From positions 790,963-854,962 of the forward strand of contig JAXLYE010000005.1 in NCBI GenBank assembly GCA_046351595.1: a stretch of 64,000 nucleotides of DNA. The letters are read 5' to 3'. Shown here one piece after another: positions 51,451 through 63,509 of this stretch (positions are counted from its first letter, which is position 1; each line of letters begins with the position of its first letter). A program made the position numbers and the translations under genes. The notes below the pieces were generated by a model that was not told the DNA's origin, searched no databases, and was given only the letters and a program-made list of their open reading frames with translations. Source of the stretch: JAXLYE01 sp046351595. Its GTDB lineage: Bacteria; Myxococcota_A; Polyangia; Palsa-1104; JAEUJZ01.

Positions 51451-53226
51451 ATGGACGACAAGTTCGCCGTCGCCCGCACGCTGCGAGAGATCGGGCTCCT
51501 CCTCGAGCTCAAGGGCGAGAACCGCTTCCGGGCCCGCGCCTACGAGACGGGAGCCCGCGCGCTCGAGGAGCTGCGCGAGGAGATCCCGACCCTGCTCGCG
51601 GAGCACCGCCTGACCGCGCTCCCCGGCATCGGGCCCGCGCTCGCCTCGGTGATCTCGGAGCTTGCGACGACCGGGCGCTGCTCGCAGCTGGATCGGCTGC
51701 GGCAGGAGGTGCCGCGCGGCGCGCTCGAGCTGGCCGAGCTGCCGGGGCTGAACCTGAAGAAGATCCAGCAGCTCGCGGCGGGCCTGGGCATCGACAGCGT
51801 GGCGTCGCTGAAGACGGCGTGCGACACGGGCCGGCTGACCGAGGTCAAGGGCTTCGGGCCCAAGACGCAGCAGAAGCTGCTCGACAACATCGCGCGCAGG
51901 GAGCGGCGCGACGAGCGCGTGGTGCTGGTCGATGCGCTGGCCGAGACCGAGCCGCTGGCCGCGTACCTGCGCAGCCACGCCGCGGTGCACAGGCTCGAGC
52001 GGGCCGGCGCGCTGCGCCGCTGGGCCGAGACCGTGACGGACGCGGAGCTGGTCGCGGCCAGCCCGGAGCCCGAGACCGTCATCGAGCACCTGCTCGCGTA
52101 TCCCAAGGTCGTGCGCACCGTGTCGCGGCGGCCGGGCGCGGTGACCGTGCGCCTGTCGAGCGGGCTCTTTGTCGCGCTGCACGTCGTCGCGCCGAGCGAG
52201 CTCGCGGCGGCGCTGTGGCGGCTGACCGGCAGCCCCGAGCACGTGGCGCGGCTGGAGGCGCTGGCCGCGATGCGCGGCGTCGACCTGGACGCGACGCTCG
52301 AGCTGGCGCCCGCGGACGAGCCCAAGGGCGAGCCAGAAGGCGAGTCAAAAGGCGAGTCCAAGGGCGGGTCCAAAGACGACGTCGAGGCCGTGGAGCGAAG
52401 CTTGTACGCGCGGCTCGGCCTGTCCTATATCGCGCCCGAGCTGCGCGAGGATCACGGTGAGATCCAGGCCGCAGCCGACGGCAGCCTGCCGCAGGATCTG
52501 GTCACGCTCGCCGACATCCGCGGCATGACGCACTGCCACACCGTGTACTCGGACGGCAAGCACACCGTCGAAGAGATGGCGCGCGCGGCCGAGGCCATGG
52601 GCATGCAGTACCTGACCATCACCGATCACTCGCCGAGCGCGCACTACGCCGGCGGCGTGCAGCTCGATCGGCTCAAGCGGCAGTGGGACGAGATCGCGCG
52701 CGTGCAGGAGCGCGTGAAGATCCGCCTGCTGCGCGGCACCGAGAGCGACATCCTAGCCGACGGCGCGCTCGACTACCCGGACTCCATCCTCGAGAAGCTC
52801 GACGTCATCATCGCCAGCATCCACTCGCGCATGAAGATGGACGAGGACGCGATGACGCGGCGGCTGGTGAGCGCGATGCGCCTGCCGTTCTTCAAGATCT
52901 GGGGGCACGCGCTCGGTCGGCTGCTGCTGCGCCGCGAGCCCTTCGCCTGCCGTGTCGAAGAGGTGCTGGACGCGGTGGCCGAGTCGCGCGCCGCCATCGA
53001 GATCAACGGCGATCCGCACCGCCTCGACCTGGCGCCGGAGTGGACGCGCCGGGCGCGCGCGCGCGGCATCCGCTTCGTCATCTCGACCGACGCGCACTCG
53101 ATCCATGGCCTTTGCAACCTGCGCTACGGCGTGCACGCGGCGCGGCGCGGCTGGCTGCGGCGCGGCGAGGTCCTGAACACGCTGGCCGCGGCCGAGTTCG
53201 CGGCGGTCGTGAAGCCCACCGGTTGA
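51451..53226 (+). CDS. polX: PolX-family protein with intact PHP domain and degenerate polymerase site
   Basis: 591 aa from ATG 51451. Helix-hairpin-helix parts (LPGIGPALASVISEL; LPGLNLKKIQQLAAGLG; VKGFGPKTQQKLLDNI) fit PolX. In the palm, the usual GSLRRGKETxGDxD is GALRRWAETVTDAE, so the second Asp is Glu, and the third (VDLR) is VALH, so the metal triad is broken. The C-terminal PHP domain is complete: THCHTVYSDGKHT, ITDHSPS, GTESDI, IIASIHSRM, EINGDPHRLDL, STDAHSIHG. Expected to keep 3'-5' exonuclease or phosphoesterase activity but not synthesis. An EPKGEPEGESKG linker with imperfect repeats joins the two. Confidence 0.9.
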   Translation: MDDKFAVARTLREIGLLLELKGENRFRARAYETGARALEELREEIPTLLAEHRLTALPGIGPALASVISELATTGRCSQLDRLRQEVPRGALELAELPGLNLKKIQQLAAGLGIDSVASLKTACDTGRLTEVKGFGPKTQQKLLDNIARRERRDERVVLVDALAETEPLAAYLRSHAAVHRLERAGALRRWAETVTDAELVAASPEPETVIEHLLAYPKVVRTVSRRPGAVTVRLSSGLFVALHVVAPSELAAALWRLTGSPEHVARLEALAAMRGVDLDATLELAPADEPKGEPEGESKGESKGGSKDDVEAVERSLYARLGLSYIAPELREDHGEIQAAADGSLPQDLVTLADIRGMTHCHTVYSDGKHTVEEMARAAEAMGMQYLTITDHSPSAHYAGGVQLDRLKRQWDEIARVQERVKIRLLRGTESDILADGALDYPDSILEKLDVIIASIHSRMKMDEDAMTRRLVSAMRLPFFKIWGHALGRLLLRREPFACRVEEVLDAVAESRAAIEINGDPHRLDLAPEWTRRARARGIRFVISTDAHSIHGLCNLRYGVHAARRGWLRRGEVLNTLAAAEFAAVVKPTG

Positions 53227-53445
53227 ACCGGCTGCTGTGCTGCTCCAGCGCACGCCTGTGCTGTTCCGCTACAGCCCCGTAACCTTCCCCAGCCAGCGAC
53301 GGCATCCGGAAGATCTCCGGTTGTGATCGAGGCAATCGGCAGCCACTCCGGAGGATCCGGCGGAAGGGGGCTCGCGAGGGAGTGAAGACCTTCGGTCCTT
53401 GGCACTCCGCCTGCTAATCCCAGCGCAGTGGGAGGGAGTAGACAG

Positions 53446-54483
53446 ATGACCACCTTTGGCTCTCGGGTCCTGCCCCTGGTCGCGCTGCTGTTGGGCGGCT
53501 GCCTGCAGTCGGAACAGCCCGATCCGTCGCGCGCACCCCGGTCGCCGCCGCCGCCGCCGCCGTCATTCTTCAGCGACGCCGTGGTGACGAACGGCGTTCA
53601 GCTCAACGGCGCGCAGCTGAACGGCGTTCAGCTCAACGGCGTACAGCTGAACGGCGTTCAGCTCAATGGCGTGCAGCTGAACGGCGTTCAGCTCAATGGC
53701 GTGCAGCTGAACGGCGTTCAGCTCAACGGCAGCCAGCTCAGCGCCTCGGCGATCGACGGGACCCAGTCGATCATGTCGGGCGTGGCGCTCAGCGGCGCGG
53801 TCTTCACGCTGACCGTGACCGAGGCCGGCGCGCAGCTCGGCTACGAGCTCAAGCTCGACTCGGTCTACGTCGACCCGCTGAACCCGAGCGGCGACGTCTA
53901 CCTGTATGACGTCTCGTTCCGGCGCCCGGGCGCCACGGCGTGGGCCAGCCTGTGCAAGGACGGCGCGGGCAAGGCCGTGCCGGCGCTGCTGCTCGCCAAC
54001 TACTGGGATCCGAGCACCGGCAGCCGGGTCGACGCGCCGGGCGCGATCACGCTGGCCTGCAGCAACGCGGCGCTGGGCAAGTGCGTGCGCTGGGGCTACC
54101 GGCCGTGGGCCACCTCTACGATGTGCTCGGAGGGCGTGTGCCGCACGGTCTCGCTGGCCGATCACCACCAGGCGTGCACGCGCATGGTGCGCGCCGACTA
54201 CTGCGGCAACGGCACCGCGCACACCGTCGACGGCACGCCGATCGACGTGTTCGACAACCTGGCGCCGCAGGCGCAGTCGCGCAGCACCAGCTGGCAGGTC
54301 GAGGCGAAGTGGACGCCGCGCGGCGCGACCTGCCTGGGCAAGACGCGGGCGACGCAGCTGCTCGACGAGGCCAAGTACCCGGACTGCAACGGCGACGGCA
54401 AGAAGGACGACTTCAGCAAGTGCGACAACGACGACTACACGCTGTCGCTGCCGAACCTGCTCGGGAACGGGTTCGACAGGTAG
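53446..54483 (+). CDS. ADYC-domain lipoprotein with NGVQL repeats
   Basis: 345 aa with GGAGGGAG ahead of the ATG. Lipobox LLLGGC, a Pro-rich spacer, ten tandem pentapeptides N-G-(V/A/S)-Q-L (residues 49-98), then the ADYC domain: WASLCKDGAGKAVPALLLANYWD, CVRWGYRPW, HHQACTRMVRADYCGNGTAHTVDGTPIDVFD and a C-terminal Cys-rich DCNGDGKKDDFSKCDNDD. ADYC proteins are common in Myxococcota and of unknown function. The pentapeptide region resembles a pentapeptide-repeat helix with a 5-residue period. Surface or outer-membrane location is likely. Confidence 0.9.
   Translation: MTTFGSRVLPLVALLLGGCLQSEQPDPSRAPRSPPPPPPSFFSDAVVTNGVQLNGAQLNGVQLNGVQLNGVQLNGVQLNGVQLNGVQLNGVQLNGSQLSASAIDGTQSIMSGVALSGAVFTLTVTEAGAQLGYELKLDSVYVDPLNPSGDVYLYDVSFRRPGATAWASLCKDGAGKAVPALLLANYWDPSTGSRVDAPGAITLACSNAALGKCVRWGYRPWATSTMCSEGVCRTVSLADHHQACTRMVRADYCGNGTAHTVDGTPIDVFDNLAPQAQSRSTSWQVEAKWTPRGATCLGKTRATQLLDEAKYPDCNGDGKKDDFSKCDNDDYTLSLPNLLGNGFDR
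53590..53739. repeat. 15-bp in-frame tandem array encoding NGVQL
   Basis: Ten 15-bp units (AACGGCGTNCAGCTS) in perfect frame; inner units are nearly identical at the nucleotide level, indicating recent expansion. Confidence 0.95.
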
Positions 54484-54511
54484 CGCGCGCGAGCCGCTCG
54501 CGCCCCGGGCG

Positions 54512-58438
<3,927 letters not shown>

Positions 58439-58715
58439 TCGCGCCCTGTCCCCACCTCCGAGCTGCTGCGCGCGGGCCGCTGCCCCGCAAGAGTGCGGAC
58501 ATTCCGCGCTCTCCCCGTGCTCCCTTATTGTAGGGATCGCCGGCAAGGGTGCGCAACGTCGGAGCGGCGCACGCAGACACGTCGCTGCGCGCGGAAGGGG
58601 CCGCGGACCGGACGCAGCCCCGACACCCTAAGGGAGAGTCCGGGGGCGCGCAGGGAGAGCCGCCAGGGGACTGCGGGAATCCCGGAGTCTGGGAGCGGGA
58701 GTGGGAGGAACCGCG

Positions 58716-59168
58716 CTAGCGGCCGGCGTAGCGGCGGTGGTCGACCATCAGGCAGCGATCCTGCACGACGGTGATCCCGGCCTCGGCGAGGCGGCGGGCG
58801 GTGGTGTTGTCGCGGATGCCGAGCTGCAGCCACACCGCGCGCGGTCGCGCCGCGAGCAGATCCGGCAGGTGCGCGGCCACGTCCTCGGAGCGCCTGAACA
58901 CATCGACGATGTCGATGGTGCCAGGACCTGGCACGTCGGCGATCCGGCGGTACACGGGCCGGCCGAGGATGGTCTTGACCTCGGGGTAGTAGACCGGCAC
59001 CGGGATGACCTCGACGCCGGCGTCGGCGAGGTAGCGCGCGACATAGAAGGCGGGCTGCGTCGCCTGCTGCTCGGTCTTGATGCCGAGCACCGCGATGCGG
59101 CGCGCGCCGCGCACGAGCTCTGCGACCCGCGCCTCGTTGTCTTCGATCAGGAACTGGCTGACGTCCAT
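58716..59168 (-). CDS. CoA-binding (YccU-like) protein
   Basis: 150 aa. Rossmann-type CoA_binding domain: IAVLGIKTEQQATQPAFYVARYLADAGVEVIPVPVYYPEVKTILGRPVYRRIADVPG, IDIVDVFRRSEDVAAHLPDLL, AVWLQLGIRDN, AEAGITVVQDRCLMVDHRR. This is the complete small YccU family. Cytoplasmic; exact role unknown. It is 278 bp upstream of the nSTAND kinase start on the same strand. Confidence 0.92.
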   Translation of the reverse strand: MDVSQFLIEDNEARVAELVRGARRIAVLGIKTEQQATQPAFYVARYLADAGVEVIPVPVYYPEVKTILGRPVYRRIADVPGPGTIDIVDVFRRSEDVAAHLPDLLAARPRAVWLQLGIRDNTTARRLAEAGITVVQDRCLMVDHRRYAGR

Positions 59169-59269
59169 CCCGCCACTTTAACCGCGCCCCGGCGCTACAG
59201 CCACAAGAACGGGGGCGCCCGGCGGACCCGGGAGGCCGAGAGGAGTCGCAGAGGGAATCCGGACGGGAG

Positions 59270-59357
59270 GAAAGGAAACTGAAGGGAATCCGAAGGGAGT
59301 CTGAATGGAATCTGAAAGGAAGCTGAAGGGAGCCCGAAAGGAGTCTGAAAGGAGCGG
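59270..59357. repeat. Eight-copy purine-rich 11-bp tandem array
   Basis: Units start at 59270, 59281, 59292, 59303, 59314, 59325, 59336 and 59347, consensus GAAAGGAGTCT, with the purine-rich strand on the plus side. It begins about 100 bp upstream of the CoA-binding gene start and ends one base from the stop of the FG-GAP scrap. Same copy number and period as the array at 37865-37952 but unrelated in sequence. Confidence 0.85.
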
Positions 59358-59358
59358 C

Positions 59359-59455
59359 TCAGTAGGAGCCGTTGAGCAGGACGCCGATGCGGCTGGCCCC
59401 GGGGTAGCGCAGCACCACGTCGGGGCGGCCGTCGCCGTTGACGTCCCTGTCAAGA
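59359..59455 (-). pseudogene. C-terminal scrap of an FG-GAP/VCBS repeat protein
   Basis: About 31 residues reading DRDVNGDGRPDVVLRYPGASRIGVLLNGSY and a stop (59361-59359). DVNGDGRPD is the calcium-binding loop of FG-GAP repeats. Upstream similarity stops at about 59455, where the base composition falls sharply and the AT-rich island begins. The N-terminal part is not found in this window. Confidence 0.75.
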
Positions 59456-59844
59456 ACTTTTTTCTTACCGTCGGCGTCGGCTTAATTTAGCAGGCAGCCG
59501 AACGACGCTCTCCTGGCCATTAACAGTAGGATTAATTACGAACTTGTAGTTGCATGTAGGCTGCAAGCGTGAGCGGACATTACCGGCCGTAAGGCTGCGC
59601 ACTGATACGGAACGCTTGGATTTGTGAGCACTCACCGTCGGGCGCGATTGTGAGCGGTCAGTCAGCGTGCGCCTTGGAGCAAACGAAAGATGCGCTGGGA
59701 ACATTGAGACTGGAAATAGCTCGCTCACCGACGGAGGTCAGAGCGATGAGGGCGCAGCCAAGGAAAGGAGCAGCGCCAAGTGGATGTCAGCTGGGCGGCT
59801 TACTTGCCGAGACTGCCTACATCATGGTGGCCACTGCCTTCCCT
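59456..59844. other. AT-richer edge of the TrlF island without a clear gene
   Basis: No gene I can support. Contains direct words GTGAGCGG (59568 and 59650) and CTCACCG (59633, 59723). The lower GC continues through the TrlF gene, so the region belongs to the same acquired segment. Confidence 0.5.
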
Positions 59845-62800
59845 TCATATGGCGCCGCCTGTCTTATACTTAAAACTTCTGTTTTCAAAAGCTGGCCGTG
59901 TTCCCTCTAACACATCGACTATATGCCTACTAATGATTCCATCTTCTAGTGAGCCGCTATCATAACGCACTTCATGTCCATTAGTCTTATCGATCGAAGT
60001 AAAGATGACCTGCTCCGAATCGCATACTACCGCGATGTTGGGATTGTGAGTTATGACAAACAGTTGCCTTCGCTCCTTTGCCGCTTTCATGCACGGAACT
60101 AACACGTTCTTAATTGACTGGTTATCAAGGTTTTCTTCAGGCTGATCAATAATGAGCGGACTACTCCCCTTATCAATAAGCAAGTAGAAGACTAAAAGCA
60201 GAAGTCCACGTTCACCGGGCGACAGTTCTTGAAGTCCTTTATTTCCGACTCGGAGCGCATATCTTGGTTCAAGGTATTCCATTTCATAAAGAAAATTATA
60301 TAGGCCCTCAATCGAAACGTTCTTTTTTAGCTGCCGCTCAATAGGATGTCCGGTCGATCTCTTGCTGGGAGCACGCCTATCTTCTTTCAAAGCTCCCATG
60401 ATGTCTTCGATAATGTCAATTGCAGATGTTTCCTTACCAAAGATCCCTTCCTGTAACATGTCATCAAGGCGCTTGCGGCTCTCGTCCACTCCGCAGAACG
60501 AACCACCCACGCCATGATTGATATGACCTAAGAATCTCTCTGCAAACGGAGAACTATCAATGATAACCTCAAAAGATACTCGGAAAGCGTTGAAGGCAAG
60601 CTGTGATTTATTCTTCTGCTCGCGCTCGATAAAATCGAGAACTGGTCCATAGTATTCTCGGTAGACATTGGCTCGTTTCGTTACTTCTTGATAGATTCTT
60701 GTGGCCGTTATGCGCCGTTCGCTGTAAAGGGACTCCAACTCTTCAGGATAACGTTGTGCAAGTTCAATCTGATGCTTATAGTAAAGCAGCGAGTCAGGCG
60801 TGTCTTGACTGCCAAGTATCTGCTTCCGTCGCTTCTCCCAATTGCTAAGCTCTGTGAGATACCGCTGATAGCCTTGATTCGGCGCATCCAGGGCAGCTTG
60901 CAAAGTAGTCTGCTCTGCCTCGAGGGCTGCTAATTGCCTGGCAAAGCCTTGAGGATCCTGAGAGTCTAGAATAGCAGTAAGACTAAGTATGCGTTTGTCG
61001 GTTTCCTGTAGAAGCTCTTCAACCGGATGCTTCTGCACCTTGGCTTCAATCAACCCCGAGTGCTCGAACTCTAACTCAGCCGTCTCTTTTTCTACAAAGG
61101 CTAGAACATCGAGGTAGTAGTTGTGAAATTTATTCAGCCTCTCAAGTATTTTCGCCGCCCTCTCGCGCCTGACGTATTGCGAAGCCAGCTCTCGCTCATG
61201 CTCTGCTTGCCTTTCGAGCAAATCCTTTACGCTGTCTTTCAGGGCATCGATTTTTTTGATGACCTCAGTGCTTTCAGCGGACATGGACTGATCCGCTCTA
61301 GGGTCACGCACTTCTACCGGGCGGCTTGCCTCGTGTATACTTAACTCTAGTTCCTTTGCCTTCACTTTCTCATCTAAGAAAATGGCAATAGCTTCAGTGG
61401 ATTTTTGCTCAAGGACTACTATTTTATGGTTAATGTCTCGAAGGTGGCGCTTTAGGCTGGAAGTGGTGCGAATTATCTCATCAGTCCGATAATCGATGAG
61501 TTCTTCAAGGGTGGCTTTGCCGAGACGCAGCGGCGGCTCTACATGAGAAAAGATGACCCGGTCTAGCTCGTTGCGAAACTCCTTCTGTGCTTCCTCCTCA
61601 TGCTCATTGCACAGTTTTTCTAGATACCCTTGTGGCAGATAACGAACGCGCTCAAGCTCATCTTGACTGCTCGAGCAAGCTAGCTGCCGTTCGAACTCCT
61701 CCGATGTGCTCCACACGGCGTTAGCGGCAAAATCTTCCGAGCGATTCCTTCTCAAACCAGCATCACGCCGTTTAAAGCGCTCTGCTCTGAGGAAACTGAA
61801 GTGTTTAGGGTTAACCTTGGAATTACCCAGCAGAGCCAAGGTATCAGCGAGCGCACTCTTGCCCCCGCCCTTGTTGCCGATGATTGTAACCATACCTGAG
61901 TTGAATTCGAGGCTTAAACTATCGAACCATTTTTCCGACAAAGTGCTGTCGGGGTTCTTGAAGAAACTCAGTTTCACGATATGAGGCTTCTTTGCCTCTC
62001 GGATAGCCCGCAATGCCGGCGGACACTCACCTATATAACACCGCTCTGCTGGCTCATTAAGTAATTGTCTCAGGCCACTAAAGGTAGTATCGGCTTTTAT
62101 CCAGCAGTAACGCGCATCATCTGGCTCAAAGAGTTTATCGTAAGAATGAGCGTCTGAACCCCATATGCATGGTTTGGCACTGCCGAACTCCTTGGCTACC
62201 TCCTCTGATGCGGCCCACTTAACCGTTCTGGGATTTGCAGAGAAGAGCATATCGCTTCGCTGACAGAGCAATTTTCGAGCCTGGTGGCCTGCGCCATCCC
62301 AATTGGCGTCGCTAACATACTCTTCAGCAAGCGCTATCACATACTTGCTCTTAAAGATGCTAGGGGTCCCATTGAGCACATCAGATATTTTTCCATCATC
62401 GACCCCTGCCTGCATTGCACCGGTGTAAAAATCCGAACTATGTCTTTCATGAAAGGCGGTATGCTCCATCTGCAGCCTGCGGCCAAGCTTTTCTAAGTTG
62501 CTTCGTGTTAAAGGTAGCTTTTCGTCTGGTCCTTGCGGAATTCCGATGTAGGTTATTTCTAGCTTCTGTAGAAAGTTTTCTTCAATATCCTGAATGCTAA
62601 TCTCATCTGAGAGTAACACATGTATTGTTGCTCGCTTTTCTTGTATCTCTAGATCGTTCTTTTTTGAACCTTTTTCATTGTTCTCTCTGCGCTTGACGTA
62701 GGCTACGTACTTACTGAGCCTGAGCTCTATATTAGGAATAACAAGGATCGATAGTATCTTATCAATGTAACCCGAATCTCTCTTGAGCTCTTCATTAAAG

Positions 62801-63051
62801 ATGAATTCAAGCCGATTCCTGTCTGCCAAATACTCCTGTTTGATTTTTCGATAGCCGTCAATAGAAAAATAGTCTGTGATCCCGATGGCGGCTATGCCAT
62901 TTTCTATGGCTCTTGTAAATAGCCGATGTATGTACTGATCCCAGTTATTGCCAAACTGATTATTTAAGACAGATGCAGGGGTGTGGACATGAAGATCCCA
63001 TCGTCGCCATTCGGATCCCCGTGGGAATTTGCTTTGGCTGGTCATGCTCAT
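59845..63051 (-). CDS. TrlF-type PHP-SMC ATPase (predicted defence protein)
   Basis: 1,068 aa from ATG 63051 with AAAGG 6 nt upstream. The N-terminal PHP phosphoesterase has RWDLHVHTPAS, IGITDYFSIDGY, IPNIELRL and WGSDAHSYDKL. The SMC/ABC-type ATPase follows: IIGNKGGGKSALADTLALL (Walker A, about 390), long coiled coils (about 500-760), LQELSPGERGLLLLVFYLL (signature, about 940), PLIIDQPEENLDNQ (Walker B, about 963) and LFVITHNPNIAVV (H-loop). The family (TrlF) is found in defence islands. GC and codon use differ strongly from the neighbouring genes, indicating transfer. It follows the XRE regulator by 13 bp, so they are co-transcribed. Confidence 0.92.
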   Translation of the reverse strand: MSMTSQSKFPRGSEWRRWDLHVHTPASVLNNQFGNNWDQYIHRLFTRAIENGIAAIGITDYFSIDGYRKIKQEYLADRNRLEFIFNEELKRDSGYIDKILSILVIPNIELRLSKYVAYVKRRENNEKGSKKNDLEIQEKRATIHVLLSDEISIQDIEENFLQKLEITYIGIPQGPDEKLPLTRSNLEKLGRRLQMEHTAFHERHSSDFYTGAMQAGVDDGKISDVLNGTPSIFKSKYVIALAEEYVSDANWDGAGHQARKLLCQRSDMLFSANPRTVKWAASEEVAKEFGSAKPCIWGSDAHSYDKLFEPDDARYCWIKADTTFSGLRQLLNEPAERCYIGECPPALRAIREAKKPHIVKLSFFKNPDSTLSEKWFDSLSLEFNSGMVTIIGNKGGGKSALADTLALLGNSKVNPKHFSFLRAERFKRRDAGLRRNRSEDFAANAVWSTSEEFERQLACSSSQDELERVRYLPQGYLEKLCNEHEEEAQKEFRNELDRVIFSHVEPPLRLGKATLEELIDYRTDEIIRTTSSLKRHLRDINHKIVVLEQKSTEAIAIFLDEKVKAKELELSIHEASRPVEVRDPRADQSMSAESTEVIKKIDALKDSVKDLLERQAEHERELASQYVRRERAAKILERLNKFHNYYLDVLAFVEKETAELEFEHSGLIEAKVQKHPVEELLQETDKRILSLTAILDSQDPQGFARQLAALEAEQTTLQAALDAPNQGYQRYLTELSNWEKRRKQILGSQDTPDSLLYYKHQIELAQRYPEELESLYSERRITATRIYQEVTKRANVYREYYGPVLDFIEREQKNKSQLAFNAFRVSFEVIIDSSPFAERFLGHINHGVGGSFCGVDESRKRLDDMLQEGIFGKETSAIDIIEDIMGALKEDRRAPSKRSTGHPIERQLKKNVSIEGLYNFLYEMEYLEPRYALRVGNKGLQELSPGERGLLLLVFYLLIDKGSSPLIIDQPEENLDNQSIKNVLVPCMKAAKERRQLFVITHNPNIAVVCDSEQVIFTSIDKTNGHEVRYDSGSLEDGIISRHIVDVLEGTRPAFENRSFKYKTGGAI

Positions 63052-63064
63052 CGCTGCCTTTTAG

Positions 63065-63268
63065 TCAGTCTCGAATGTGCCTTGGTCGAATCGAAATGAC
63101 GCCCGGCCTGTTGCCATTTGTGAAGACAACGCCTCGTTGCTCGAGAGCAGACTGGATACGCATCAACGTATCCTTGCGCGTTTCGACTTCGCCGGCCTCG
63201 AACGCTTTGATCGATGTAGCGCTGACGCCTGCTGCCTTGGGCAAGTTCTCGCGGGTTAGCTTGCGCAT
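63065..63268 (-). CDS. Small XRE-family transcriptional regulator
   Basis: 67 aa from ATG 63268. Helix-turn-helix LTRENLPKAAGVSATSIKAFEAGEVETRKDTLMRIQSALEQRGVVFTNGNRPGV matches the short XRE regulators ending in ...NGxxPGVR. The N-terminus is a little shorter than usual (relatives start about 10 residues earlier), so the annotated start may be internal or the gene trimmed. It is 13 bp upstream of trlF and probably represses the operon. Confidence 0.85.
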   Translation of the reverse strand: MRKLTRENLPKAAGVSATSIKAFEAGEVETRKDTLMRIQSALEQRGVVFTNGNRPGVISIRPRHIRD

Positions 63269-63509
63269 TCCGCGCGCCCTTCGACATTTTTAGGAACCAG
63301 CTTCATTTTTCTTGACTTTTAGCTTCGTACTCATCGTGTGTCCAGGTTGGGGCCACTGCTTGAACTAGAGAGTCACTGTAGAACCTACACCATCGCACAA
63401 AGCTGATCGATAGATCTAGGCACAGCCTTAGGGGCGCCCCTGGCGTCAGTGCATAGGGGCGATCTGCCGGCCTCGGCACGCCAGTTCGTCCTGCTGGCCG
63501 AAACAGGTG
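63269..63509. other. Junction region between the AT-rich island and the chromosome
   Basis: About 240 bp without a gene. Contains the 12-bp inverted repeat AGGGGCGCCCCT (63430-63441) and the likely promoter of the XRE-trlF operon. GC rises again towards 63470. Confidence 0.5.
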
